Shown here: positions 15,324 through 22,771 of the stretch, in pieces
Numbering within the stretch: the first letter of the stretch is position 1
Layout of the letters: each line of letters starts with the position of its first letter
From: CAWUJT01 sp963922715
GTDB lineage: Bacteria; Pseudomonadota; Alphaproteobacteria; Rhodobacterales; Rhodobacteraceae
Assembly (NCBI GenBank): GCA_963922715.1
Contig: CAWUJT010000017.1
Coordinates: 1-26,522, forward strand
Direction of reading: 5' to 3'
DNA length: 26,522 bases
Made by a program: the position numbers and the translations under genes
The notes under the pieces: generated by a model
The model's input: only the letters and a program-made list of their open reading frames with translations
What the model was told of the DNA's origin: nothing
The model's database searches: none

Positions 15324-15579
15324 ATGTATTCTCGATGGTCTTTAAAAGGATTAAAATCACCATTCCCACAATCTGTTGGAACAATAATGGCATGATCTGT
15401 CTCAATAGACAGACTTTGAAAACGATATCATCCATAAAGCATAGCTTTTGAAATCATTTATGGTTTTATCGCTTGTCAAAGCCGAGCAATCGGACGCTCT
15501 TTGTAAGAAATCTGCAACACAACCCTTTCTCTCTGGCAAACATAGATTTATCCTAGATATGCGATACAGGAGAGCAGAC
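15324..15579. other. amiC-pccB divergent intergenic region; possible TTTGCAA-type repeats
   Basis: The whole gap between the divergent starts is 314 bases (15266-15579) and AT-rich. Its left part holds the amiC promoter. In the right part TTTGTAA (15500-15506) and TCTGCAA (15511-15517) start 11 bases apart, and CTGGCAAA (15533-15540) starts 22 bases after the second, all close to the TTTGCAA half-site known for regulators of propionyl-CoA carboxylase genes in related bacteria. No clear sigma-70 promoter for pccB and no open frame with a credible start were found. An upstream ATG at 15448 in the pccB frame lacks a ribosome-binding site. Confidence 0.3.
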
Positions 15580-17112
15580 ATGAAAGACATCTTGGCGGAG
15601 CTTCAAAATCGCCGTGAAAATGCACAACTCGGCGGAGGTGAAAGACGTATCGCCGCACAGCATACAAAAGGAAAGCTCACGGCGCGGGAGCGAGTTGAGC
15701 TTTTGCTGGATGCCGATAGCTTTGAAGAGTTTGACATGTTTGTCACGCATCGATGTGCGGATTTTGGAATTGATCGTGAACGTCCCGCTGGTGACGGGGT
15801 TGTCACAGGGTGGGGCACAATCAATGGCCGCCTCGTCTATGTTTTCAGTCAGGATTTCACGGTCATGGGCGGGTCTGTTTCCGAAACCCATGGAGCCAAG
15901 ATTTGCAAGATTATGGATATGGCAATGCAAAATGGCGCACCAGTAATTGGCATCAACGATTCTGGAGGCGCACGCATTCAAGAAGGTGTGTCGTCACTGG
16001 CCGCTTACGGAGAAGTGTTTCAGCGCAACATAGATGCGTCAGGTGTGGTGCCACAAGTTAGCCTCATCATGGGACCCTGTGCGGGCGGGGCCGTTTATTC
16101 GCCTGCGATGACGGATTTTATTTTCATGGTGAAAGACAGCTCTTACATGTTTGTGACAGGTCCAGATGTGGTTAAGACCGTCACCAACGAACACGTCACA
16201 GCAGAAGAGTTGGGGGGGGCAAAGACACACACCCGAAAGTCGTCCGTTGCAGATCTTGCGTTTGAAAATGATGTCGAAGCACTGGCGGAGACACGCCGGT
16301 TGATCGACTTCTTACCTCTGTCAAACCGTGAAAAACCACCCGTACGGCCGTTTTATGATGATCCAAACAGGTCGGATATAAGCCTGGATACGTTGGTGCC
16401 TGACAATCCCAATGCACCTTACGATATGAAGGAGTTGATCTTAAAGATTGCCGATGAAGGGGATTTTTTCGAAATACAGGTCGAATTTGCTAAAAACATG
16501 ATCATAGGGTTTATCCGCATCGAAGGCCAAACCGTGGGTGTTGTGGCCAATCAACCCATGGTTCTGGCGGGCTGCCTGGATATAGATAGTTCGCGCAAGG
16601 CGGCACGCTTTGTGCGCTTTTGTGATGCCTTTGAAATTCCCCTGCTGACATTTGTCGACGTACCGGGCTTTTTGCCCGGCACAAGCCAGGAATATAACGG
16701 CGTGATCAAACACGGGGCCAAGCTACTTTTTGCATATGGTGAAGCCACGGTGCCGAAAGTCACGGTGATCACGCGCAAAGCCTATGGTGGGGCTTACGTT
16801 GTAATGAGCTCAAAACACCTGCGCGGGGATGTGAATTATGCGTGGCCTAGTTCTGAGATCGCCGTTATGGGGGCAAAAGGGGCGACGGAAATTTTGTATC
16901 GGTCAGAGCTTGGTGATACCGAAAAAATCTCTGCCCGCACAAAGGAATATGAAGATCGGTTTGCCAATCCGTTTGTTGCCGCTGAAAAAGGCTTTATAGA
17001 CGAAGTGATCCGGCCACACAGCACGCGCAAGCGTGTGACACGTGCCTTTGCAAGTCTACGCAAAAAGCAGACGCAAAAAATCTGGAAGAAGCATAATAAC
17101 ATACCATTATGA
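15580..17112 (+). CDS. pccB: propionyl-CoA carboxylase carboxyltransferase (beta) subunit
   Basis: 510 aa from the ATG at 15580, with AGGAGA 7 bases upstream; this gives the typical PccB start MKDILAELQNRRENAQLGGG and length. The protein has two crotonase-like halves: the N-terminal one includes GINDSGGARIQEGV and GPCAGGAVYSPAMTDF (about 165-180), the C-terminal one FLPGTSQEYNGVIKHGAKLL and RKAYGGAYVVMSSK (about 396-410). It transfers carboxyl groups from biotin on PccA to propionyl-CoA, giving (S)-methylmalonyl-CoA. Its stop overlaps the next start as ATGA. The partner pccA lies 2.4 kb downstream beyond five small genes. Confidence 0.94.
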   Translation: MKDILAELQNRRENAQLGGGERRIAAQHTKGKLTARERVELLLDADSFEEFDMFVTHRCADFGIDRERPAGDGVVTGWGTINGRLVYVFSQDFTVMGGSVSETHGAKICKIMDMAMQNGAPVIGINDSGGARIQEGVSSLAAYGEVFQRNIDASGVVPQVSLIMGPCAGGAVYSPAMTDFIFMVKDSSYMFVTGPDVVKTVTNEHVTAEELGGAKTHTRKSSVADLAFENDVEALAETRRLIDFLPLSNREKPPVRPFYDDPNRSDISLDTLVPDNPNAPYDMKELILKIADEGDFFEIQVEFAKNMIIGFIRIEGQTVGVVANQPMVLAGCLDIDSSRKAARFVRFCDAFEIPLLTFVDVPGFLPGTSQEYNGVIKHGAKLLFAYGEATVPKVTVITRKAYGGAYVVMSSKHLRGDVNYAWPSSEIAVMGAKGATEILYRSELGDTEKISARTKEYEDRFANPFVAAEKGFIDEVIRPHSTRKRVTRAFASLRKKQTQKIWKKHNNIPL

Positions 17113-17996
17113 TTAAAGATGACTTTAGCCTCCGTGGAAAGATTGCAATTGGTGTAATCGTTGCAGGATTGATAATCCTTTGGTCTTTTCCAATACGTTG
17201 GTTCTTTCTGGCGACGGCTTCTATTTTGGGGGCACAATGGGCACCGCAGACTGGAATGCCAGCACTTATCGCAGAGAAAATCAATGATTTTAGGCGAGTG
17301 CAGACAAATGCGTCACTCTATACCGTTGGAGACGATGAGTTCGTCATTCATAATATCTTATGGCAAAGCTTCGAAGATCATTGGCGCTTTAGTATTCAGC
17401 CTGAAGTGTCTTCTTTATCAATTGACGCCACACTTCAAAATGCCGCTGAACACTGTAACGCTGTCATAGGACAGTTACCTGGAGTTCCACAGGGGTTAAT
17501 TGATACATCATTTGTCTACCGCATTGACTTTGAATGGGTTTCAGATGGATCACTCGACGTGGAATATGGGCAACCTATTGGCATAACGCACAGCTTTCGG
17601 ATACGTGACGGTCTATGTCGGGATAGTGTGCGATCGGGCGATAAAGCCGTGGCAACGTATTTTGGCGACTTGGATGGCTGGTTTGTCAGCAGTATCCTTC
17701 AATCGCCTTTTGAAGATAAATTTGTCCGCATTGCTGAATTTACACGTCTCAACGGGCCTAATTCAGCAGAAAACGTATTCGACCCGGAAAAAGCTTGCTT
17801 GCTAGTCCTAAGTGAGGTTGGAGTATTTAATATTTTTGCGCAGCTCCCAAACTTAAATCCACCACAAGATATAAATAAAAAGTGGTTGATGATTACCCGT
17901 AGTCCTGCTGGCACCGATTTCCCTAACAGGAAAACATATATCTATCAGATCGATGGACGCGACAGTTGTAGCTTATATAGCGAAGTCGACCAGTGA
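17109..17996 (+). CDS. membrane-anchored protein of unknown function with internal two-cysteine modules
   Basis: 295 aa. A basic N-terminus precedes a hydrophobic region (about 11-42, interrupted by PIR at 28-30), so this is an anchored or signal-bearing protein with a large periplasmic part. Four cysteines remain outside: 116, 170, 230, 287. Residues about 77-170 (ILWQSFEDHWRF ... HSFRIRDGLC) can be aligned by eye with the protein encoded next door: a LW start, a Cys before a helix-like stretch, and a second Cys 50-54 residues later in an F-x-I-x-x-x-x-C-like ending. The pair 230/287, ending YIYQIDGRDSC, may be a further divergent copy. The start overlaps the pccB stop (ATGA) and its own stop overlaps the next start (GTGA), so translation is probably coupled. 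I do not recognise a function. Confidence 0.75.
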   Translation: MIKDDFSLRGKIAIGVIVAGLIILWSFPIRWFFLATASILGAQWAPQTGMPALIAEKINDFRRVQTNASLYTVGDDEFVIHNILWQSFEDHWRFSIQPEVSSLSIDATLQNAAEHCNAVIGQLPGVPQGLIDTSFVYRIDFEWVSDGSLDVEYGQPIGITHSFRIRDGLCRDSVRSGDKAVATYFGDLDGWFVSSILQSPFEDKFVRIAEFTRLNGPNSAENVFDPEKACLLVLSEVGVFNIFAQLPNLNPPQDINKKWLMITRSPAGTDFPNRKTYIYQIDGRDSCSLYSEVDQ

Positions 17997-18379
17997 ACAG
18001 ATTTGCCAAATTTTGCGTATGTGTCTTTTTGCTAACCAGCTCTGCACTGGCTCAAACGCATCTGCCGTCTGGACAGCGGCTTGTGTTATGGGAAATCCGT
18101 TGGGAAAGGGTCCCCGGTACAGAAGACATCCAGATTGTCTTGCGTGCTCTAGCACCGGAGTTAAATACCGTTCGTTTTGAGACTGCAGTGGCAGATATGG
18201 TCTATGTCTGCGAAAATTATGCTGTTCCTTTGGCACAAAAAGAATATTCGTTTGCGTCCCAAGCGGTGATAAATCTATCAGACAGACCTGTTGCACGGGG
18301 TCAAATTGATGCGCAAGCAACGCAGTATTTCGAAGTCTTTCGTATTGAAAACGCAACCTGTGTTTCTGAAAATTTTTAA
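17993..18379 (+). CDS. small exported protein, probably DUF6497 family
   Basis: 128 aa from a GTG that overlaps the preceding stop. A signal peptide (about 1-20, cleavage after SSALA) exports a mature protein of about 108 residues with two cysteines (73 and 123), probably a disulfide. Visible features are PSGQRLVLWEIRWE, LRALAPEL and the ending ATQYFEVFRIENATC. From memory this pattern matches DUF6497 proteins, which are found in Rhodobacterales near pcc genes; I could not check this. Function unknown. It may share its fold with modules of the upstream 295-aa protein. Confidence 0.75.
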   Translation: MNRFAKFCVCVFLLTSSALAQTHLPSGQRLVLWEIRWERVPGTEDIQIVLRALAPELNTVRFETAVADMVYVCENYAVPLAQKEYSFASQAVINLSDRPVARGQIDAQATQYFEVFRIENATCVSENF

Positions 18380-18557
18380 TTTTTGTACAATATGTTGCTG
18401 TATGAAGTTGAAGTTAGAAACATAGAATAAAATGTCTAACGCTACTTTTCTGACACATCATTATCTGCTATGATATGTAGAAATTGACCTAAGCTTGAAC
18501 GATAAATCGAAATCTATAGCCTTTTGGTCGTTCTGAATATGATAAGGAGAAATTACT

Positions 18558-18695
18558 ATGACAAAAAAACTCAAAATTGTAACCACTTTGGTATTCGCAA
18601 CCATGATATCCGCATGCGCCGGACAACAAGAAGAAGAAATTGTAATTGTTGAGCCTGCACCAATCATTTTCGAACCAACTTCAAATAAATTTTGA
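18558..18695 (+). CDS. very small lipoprotein (45 aa)
   Basis: 45 aa, easy to miss because of its size. AAGGAG lies 8 bases before the ATG. The N-terminus MTKKLKIVTTLVFATMISAC is a lipoprotein signal with lipobox ISAC and lipidated Cys20. The mature peptide has only 26 residues: a polar, acidic stretch (GQQEEE), hydrophobic-acidic IVIVEPAPIIFEP, and the end TSNKF. No domain can be recognised. It is followed 26 bases later by a hairpin and T-run that could end its transcript (18722-18755). A 178-base AT-rich gap precedes it, in which I see no convincing promoter. Confidence 0.7.
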   Translation: MTKKLKIVTTLVFATMISACAGQQEEEIVIVEPAPIIFEPTSNKF

Positions 18696-18721
18696 TCTCC
18701 TGCACGTGGTACTGGTCTAAA

Positions 18722-18755
18722 ATGGGCAGACTTTAACTATGTCCGCCTATTTTTA
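18722..18755 (+). terminator. candidate intrinsic terminator inside the pcc locus
   Basis: Arms 18722-18731 and 18741-18750 can form a 10-base stem (one A-C mismatch, one G-T pair) with a 9-base loop, directly followed by TTTT. It would end transcripts from pccB through the small lipoprotein gene or reduce read-through toward pccA. Confidence 0.45.
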
Positions 18756-18776
18756 CTAATAACGTGATCTCCAAAA

Positions 18777-19157
18777 ATGATCAAACATCGGGGATTTCCT
18801 GGACGTATGCCCGGGACAGATTATCAATTTGTCATTCGCCGGGCCAACCCACGGGGTGTGACAGCTTTGGTCGCCAGAGAGCGGTTTTCAGATCGTAAGC
18901 TGTCTGACAAACATGCCGACGAGGCTTTTCTCTCAGCGCTTTGGGCGTATTTTGGTCTAGAAAGTTTCCAACGCGGCAATCTTGATGCCGGTCGGTTAAG
19001 TTGGCTTCTGGGACGAGAAATTATCGCAGCAGAAGATCCGTTCGATCCCAAAAGCTATGATGCTCTGCTCAAGATCAATGAAGCTGTCGCACGCGCTTCT
19101 TTTCCACATATATTTATTCCAAACCTGCCGAAGAATGACTCGAAAGAATTGACATAG
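18777..19157 (+). CDS. conserved-looking hypothetical protein
   Basis: 126 aa, predicted cytoplasmic: no signal peptide or membrane segment. The first part reads FPGRMPGTDYQFVIRRANPRGVTALVARE (split here between residues 6 and 34), followed by a charged region and LDAGRLSWLLGREIIAAEDPF. No catalytic motif is evident and I do not recognise a family. There is no clear ribosome-binding site before the ATG at 18777; a second in-frame ATG is at 18807 (MPGTDYQF) but the preceding residues fit the same style. It sits between two lipoprotein genes in the pccB-pccA interval. The promoter of the next gene overlaps its stop codon. Confidence 0.65.
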   Translation: MIKHRGFPGRMPGTDYQFVIRRANPRGVTALVARERFSDRKLSDKHADEAFLSALWAYFGLESFQRGNLDAGRLSWLLGREIIAAEDPFDPKSYDALLKINEAVARASFPHIFIPNLPKNDSKELT

Positions 19158-19177
19158 AATTCTCTCTCATTTGTTAT
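19149..19177 (+). promoter_or_regulatory. candidate promoter for the glycine-zipper lipoprotein gene
   Basis: A perfect TTGACA (19149-19154) overlaps the end of the preceding gene, and TGTTAT (19172-19177) follows after 17 bases; TATATA just beyond is an alternative -10. Predicted start of transcription is about 37 bases before the ATG at 19221. Confidence 0.45.
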
Positions 19178-19220
19178 ATACTTCAAATTATAAATACTGG
19201 CCAACCGAGTGGAGAAGAAA

Positions 19221-19430
19221 ATGAAAAATATCAATTACTTGGCACTTTCATTCTGCGTCACTTTTGCATTGACGGGATGCATTGGGGACAATGACACTGA
19301 ACGCGCGATCTTCGGAGCCGCCGTAGGATGCGCCATCGGCGAAGTTTTGCAAGATGGACGGTGCATCGCTGGTGCCGCCGCAGGGGCAGCAGCAGGGGCC
19401 TTGGCGGATGATGTTGGCGCTGTGGAGTAG
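19221..19430 (+). CDS. small glycine-zipper lipoprotein
   Basis: 69 aa from the ATG at 19221, preceded by GGAGAAG. The signal MKNINYLALSFCVTFALTGC ends in lipobox LTGC with the lipidated Cys20. The mature part is a small Gly/Ala-rich hairpin: FGAAVGCAIG (31-40), a turn with Cys48, then AGAAAGAAAGALADD, i.e. GxxxG/AxxxA repeats like the glycine-zipper domains of small outer-membrane lipoproteins. Cys37 and Cys48 could form a disulfide. The role is unknown. Its own promoter candidate lies upstream; pccA starts 107 bases later. Confidence 0.75.
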   Translation: MKNINYLALSFCVTFALTGCIGDNDTERAIFGAAVGCAIGEVLQDGRCIAGAAAGAAAGALADDVGAVE

Positions 19431-19537
19431 TTTGTCGCCGCCATCTTAAGAAAAGCCACATATAGTGCTGGACGGTTTTCAATAGCGAATACCGCTTTTA
19501 TAAAGAAGTTGAATAACGCTATTAAAAGGGGGCTGGC

Positions 19538-21544
19538 ATGTTTGATAAAATTCTGATTGCCAATCGGGGTGAGATTGCGTGCCGCGTGGTAAAAACTGCG
19601 CGAAAGATGGGTATTAGCACTGTCGCGGTTTACTCTGATGCGGATCGCAAAGCCCTTCATGTGCAAATGGCCGATGAAGCACAATACATCGGTCCACCAC
19701 CGGCAAATCAGTCGTATTTGGTCATTGAGAATATTCTTCAAGCCATCCACAACACCGATGCCCAAGCGGTTCATCCTGGATATGGGTTTCTGAGTGAGAA
19801 CAGTAAATTTGCCAAAGCCCTGCAAGCTGAGGGTATCGCATTTATCGGTCCACCGCCAAAAGCTATTGAGGCTATGGGCGATAAAATCACATCCAAAAAA
19901 ATCGCCCAGGAGGCGGGCGTGTCCACTGTGCCAGGATACATGGGCTTGATTGAAGATGCCGATGAAGCTGTCAAAATCTCAGGGGAAATTGGCTACCCGG
20001 TGATGATAAAAGCCTCAGCAGGGGGCGGTGGTAAAGGGATGCGCATCGCCTGGTCGGATGCAGAGGCGCGGGAAGGATTTCAGTCCTCTAAGAATGAGGC
20101 CGCGAGTTCATTTGGTGATGATCGTATTTTTATCGAAAAATTCGTCACACAACCCCGCCATATTGAAATTCAAGTGCTCTGCGACAGTCATGGCAACGCC
20201 GTTTACTTGCAGGAACGTGAATGCTCGATCCAACGCCGCAACCAAAAAGTCGTTGAAGAAGCGCCCTCTCCCTTTCTGGATGCCGCAACACGCAAAGCGA
20301 TGGGAGAGCAAGCTGTCGCCCTGGCACAAGCCGTTGGCTATACCTCTGCTGGAACGGTCGAATTTATCGTCGATAGTAACAAAAATTTCTACTTTCTGGA
20401 GATGAACACACGCCTGCAAGTGGAACATCCCGTGACAGAATTGATCACAGGTGTGGATTTGGTAGAACAAATGATCCGCATTGCTCATGGGGACCCTTTG
20501 CCCTTTGCCCAGAGTGATCTTAAAATAAACGGCTGGGCGATTGAAAACCGCCTTTATGCCGAAGATCCATACAGAAACTTTCTCCCGTCTATTGGACGTC
20601 TGACGCGCTATCGCCCCCCTGCTGAGGAGACGTTTGACACACATATCGTGCGCAATGACACCGGGGTCTATGAGGGCGGCGAAATCAGCATGTATTATGA
20701 TCCCATGATTGCAAAGCTCTGCAGCTGGGCTCCAGATCGTGCGAGTGCGATAGAGACCATGCGCACCGCACTCGATACCTTCGAGGTGGAGGGGATAGGC
20801 CACAACCTCCCCTTCGTTGCGGCTGTGATGGATCATCCCAAGTTTACCGCTGGGGAAATGACAACGGCGTTTATTGCGGAAGAATACCCCGACGGCTTTC
20901 AAGGGGTAACGCTGGAACACGATGTCCTGCGCAAAGTGATGGCGGCGGTGGCGGCCATGCATCGCGTAGCTGAAATCCGGCGCACACGCATCTCTGGCCG
21001 CATGGACAATCATGAACGCAAAGTGGGCAACGATTGGGTTGTGTCCGGCCAAGATGTCTTCGAACACATCATCATTGCGGCAGACAACGGTGGCGCATCG
21101 GTGCGGTTTGCAGATAATGTCGAACATCGTGTCGAAAGCGACTGGACGCCTGGCGATAGCCTGGCGCGCATTGTCCTTGATGGGGTTTTGATGGTGCTCA
21201 AGGTCGATAAGATCACGCAAGGATTGCGTGTGCGATTCCGCGGGGCGGACCTGAACATTCATGTCCGCACACCACGCCAAGCGGAGCTCGCGGCATTGAT
21301 GCCCAAGAAAGCGCCGCCCGATACGTCAAAAATGTTGCTCTGCCCGATGCCAGGGCTGATGGTTAAAGTGGATGTTGAAGTGGGCCAGGAAGTGCAAGAG
21401 GGCCAGGCGCTGTGCACGGTTGAGGCGATGAAGATGGAAAACATCCTACGGGCTGAAAAACGCGCCATCATTTCCAAGATCAATGTCAGCTCGGGTGATA
21501 GCCTTGCAGTCGATGACGTTATCCTGGAGTTTGACACAGCATAA
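19538..21544 (+). CDS. pccA: propionyl-CoA carboxylase biotin-containing (alpha) subunit
   Basis: 668 aa. The biotin carboxylase N-domain starts at MFDKILIANRGEIACRV; the ATP-grasp domain has the glycine-rich loop GGGGKGMRI, ECSIQRRNQK and EMNTRLQVEHPVTE; a C-domain and the BT linker domain follow; the C-terminal biotinyl domain carries EAMKMEN with biotinylated Lys632. The length and linker fit PccA better than the shorter AccC. It carboxylates biotin with ATP and bicarbonate and passes the group to PccB. AGGGGG lies a few bases before the ATG. The 107-base gap before it has a possible TTTCAA-16-TATAAA promoter and a 7-base inverted repeat AATAGCG/CGCTATT (19481-19523). Confidence 0.94.
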   Translation: MFDKILIANRGEIACRVVKTARKMGISTVAVYSDADRKALHVQMADEAQYIGPPPANQSYLVIENILQAIHNTDAQAVHPGYGFLSENSKFAKALQAEGIAFIGPPPKAIEAMGDKITSKKIAQEAGVSTVPGYMGLIEDADEAVKISGEIGYPVMIKASAGGGGKGMRIAWSDAEAREGFQSSKNEAASSFGDDRIFIEKFVTQPRHIEIQVLCDSHGNAVYLQERECSIQRRNQKVVEEAPSPFLDAATRKAMGEQAVALAQAVGYTSAGTVEFIVDSNKNFYFLEMNTRLQVEHPVTELITGVDLVEQMIRIAHGDPLPFAQSDLKINGWAIENRLYAEDPYRNFLPSIGRLTRYRPPAEETFDTHIVRNDTGVYEGGEISMYYDPMIAKLCSWAPDRASAIETMRTALDTFEVEGIGHNLPFVAAVMDHPKFTAGEMTTAFIAEEYPDGFQGVTLEHDVLRKVMAAVAAMHRVAEIRRTRISGRMDNHERKVGNDWVVSGQDVFEHIIIAADNGGASVRFADNVEHRVESDWTPGDSLARIVLDGVLMVLKVDKITQGLRVRFRGADLNIHVRTPRQAELAALMPKKAPPDTSKMLLCPMPGLMVKVDVEVGQEVQEGQALCTVEAMKMENILRAEKRAIISKINVSSGDSLAVDDVILEFDTA

Positions 21545-21583
21545 ACTCCAGCAACTGCTTCTGCAGCATAAAAGGACTTACAG

Positions 21584-22771
21584 ATGGAAACGGCCCCCTT
21601 AGCAGGCATCAAGATCCTTGATCTCACGAATGTGTTGGCCGGGCCGTATTGCTGCTATCAATTAGCTCTTTTGGGGGCAGAGGTTATCAAGGTAGAGCGC
21701 CCCAATTCAGGGGATCTGGCGCGGGCGCTCGGGGCGGACTCTCAGCGCAATAAAAAAGGCATGGGGATCAGTTTTCTCGCGCAAAATGCGGGCAAGAAAT
21801 CCATCACGCTGAACATGAAATCGCCGAAAGGCCAAGTGCTCTTCAAGCGCCTGGTGCAACAGGCCGATGTCATCGTTGAGAATTTTCGACCAGGTGTGAT
21901 GGACCGATTGGGTTTAGGCTACAATGTACTCCGGTCCGAAAACCCGCACCTGATCTATTGTGCCATCAGTGGCTTTGGCCAAACGGGACCACGCAAGGAT
22001 GACCCGGCCTATGACCAAATCGTGCAAGGGATTTCGGGCGTGATGTCGATCACCGGCGCACCCGAGACGGCCCCCTATAGGGTCGGCTATCCATTGGCGG
22101 ACACAATTGGCGGGCTCACGGCTGCTTTTGCAATAACCGCCGCGCTCAATGCAAATCCGCGTGGGGGCTTTTTGGATATCGCCATGACTGAGGCTGTGAT
22201 TTCAACCATGGGCTGGGTCGTCTCGAATTATTTGATTGGCGGTGTTCCAGCAGAGGCACATGGCAATGAAAACACCACGTCCGCGCCGTCAGGAACTTTC
22301 AAAACCGCCGATAAACCGATTAACATCGCGGCCAATCGTGATGAACAATGGCAAGCACTGGCACAGCACTTGGGCCGTGCCGATCTGACGACAAACCCCG
22401 ATTACGCCACCCGCGAAGATCGGAAACGCAATCGCCATGCCCTGCGGCGTGAACTGGAAACTGTGTTGATGACCCGCCCAGCGGCACAATGGGTGACAGA
22501 GTTAAATGCGGTGAGCGTGCCCACGGGGGAGGTTCTCAGTGTTGCTGAAACCCTGGAGGATCCCCAACTTGTCAGTAGAGGGCTGATCGGACAGATGCAG
22601 ATCGGCTTTGAAACTCTCAAGCTCTCTGGCAGTCCGATTGTAGTAGGCCATAATCGCCCCATGGCCCAAACACCGCCACCACCGCTTGGTGCGGACAACG
22701 TCGCGATCTGGTCCGATCTTGGTGTGTCGGAGAAAGACATCGCGGCCTTGATAGAGGAGGGTGTGCTATGA
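21584..22771 (+). CDS. class III CoA-transferase (CaiB/BaiF family)
   Basis: 395 aa, the usual length. The opening PLAGIKILDLTNVLAGPYC, GAEVIKVERPNSGD, VIVENFRPGVMDRLGLGY and SGFGQTGPRKDDPAYD are class III hallmarks, and Asp173 (GYPLADTIGG) matches the catalytic Asp that carries the acyl intermediate in formyl-CoA transferase. It moves CoA between two carboxylic acids; the substrates cannot be read from sequence. It lies 39 bases after pccA and its stop overlaps the start of the citrate-synthase-like gene (ATGA), so the two products probably act in one pathway, for example activating a hydroxy-di- or tricarboxylate which the lyase then splits. Confidence 0.88.
   Translation: METAPLAGIKILDLTNVLAGPYCCYQLALLGAEVIKVERPNSGDLARALGADSQRNKKGMGISFLAQNAGKKSITLNMKSPKGQVLFKRLVQQADVIVENFRPGVMDRLGLGYNVLRSENPHLIYCAISGFGQTGPRKDDPAYDQIVQGISGVMSITGAPETAPYRVGYPLADTIGGLTAAFAITAALNANPRGGFLDIAMTEAVISTMGWVVSNYLIGGVPAEAHGNENTTSAPSGTFKTADKPINIAANRDEQWQALAQHLGRADLTTNPDYATREDRKRNRHALRRELETVLMTRPAAQWVTELNAVSVPTGEVLSVAETLEDPQLVSRGLIGQMQIGFETLKLSGSPIVVGHNRPMAQTPPPPLGADNVAIWSDLGVSEKDIAALIEEGVL

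Noticed and set aside
15448..15579. Upstream ATG extending pccB by 44 codons
   Set aside because: No ribosome-binding site, extension not PccB-like, while the ATG at 15580 has AGGAGA and gives the standard protein.
19235..19825. 196-codon minus-strand frame covering the glycine-zipper gene and start of pccA
   Set aside because: It is antisense to two supported genes and crosses their intergenic region; no homology seen.
20108..21280. 390-codon open frame on the minus strand opposite pccA
   Set aside because: It lies wholly antisense to a clear pccA, has no recognisable domain, and is rich in His, Cys and Arg as expected for a shadow frame.
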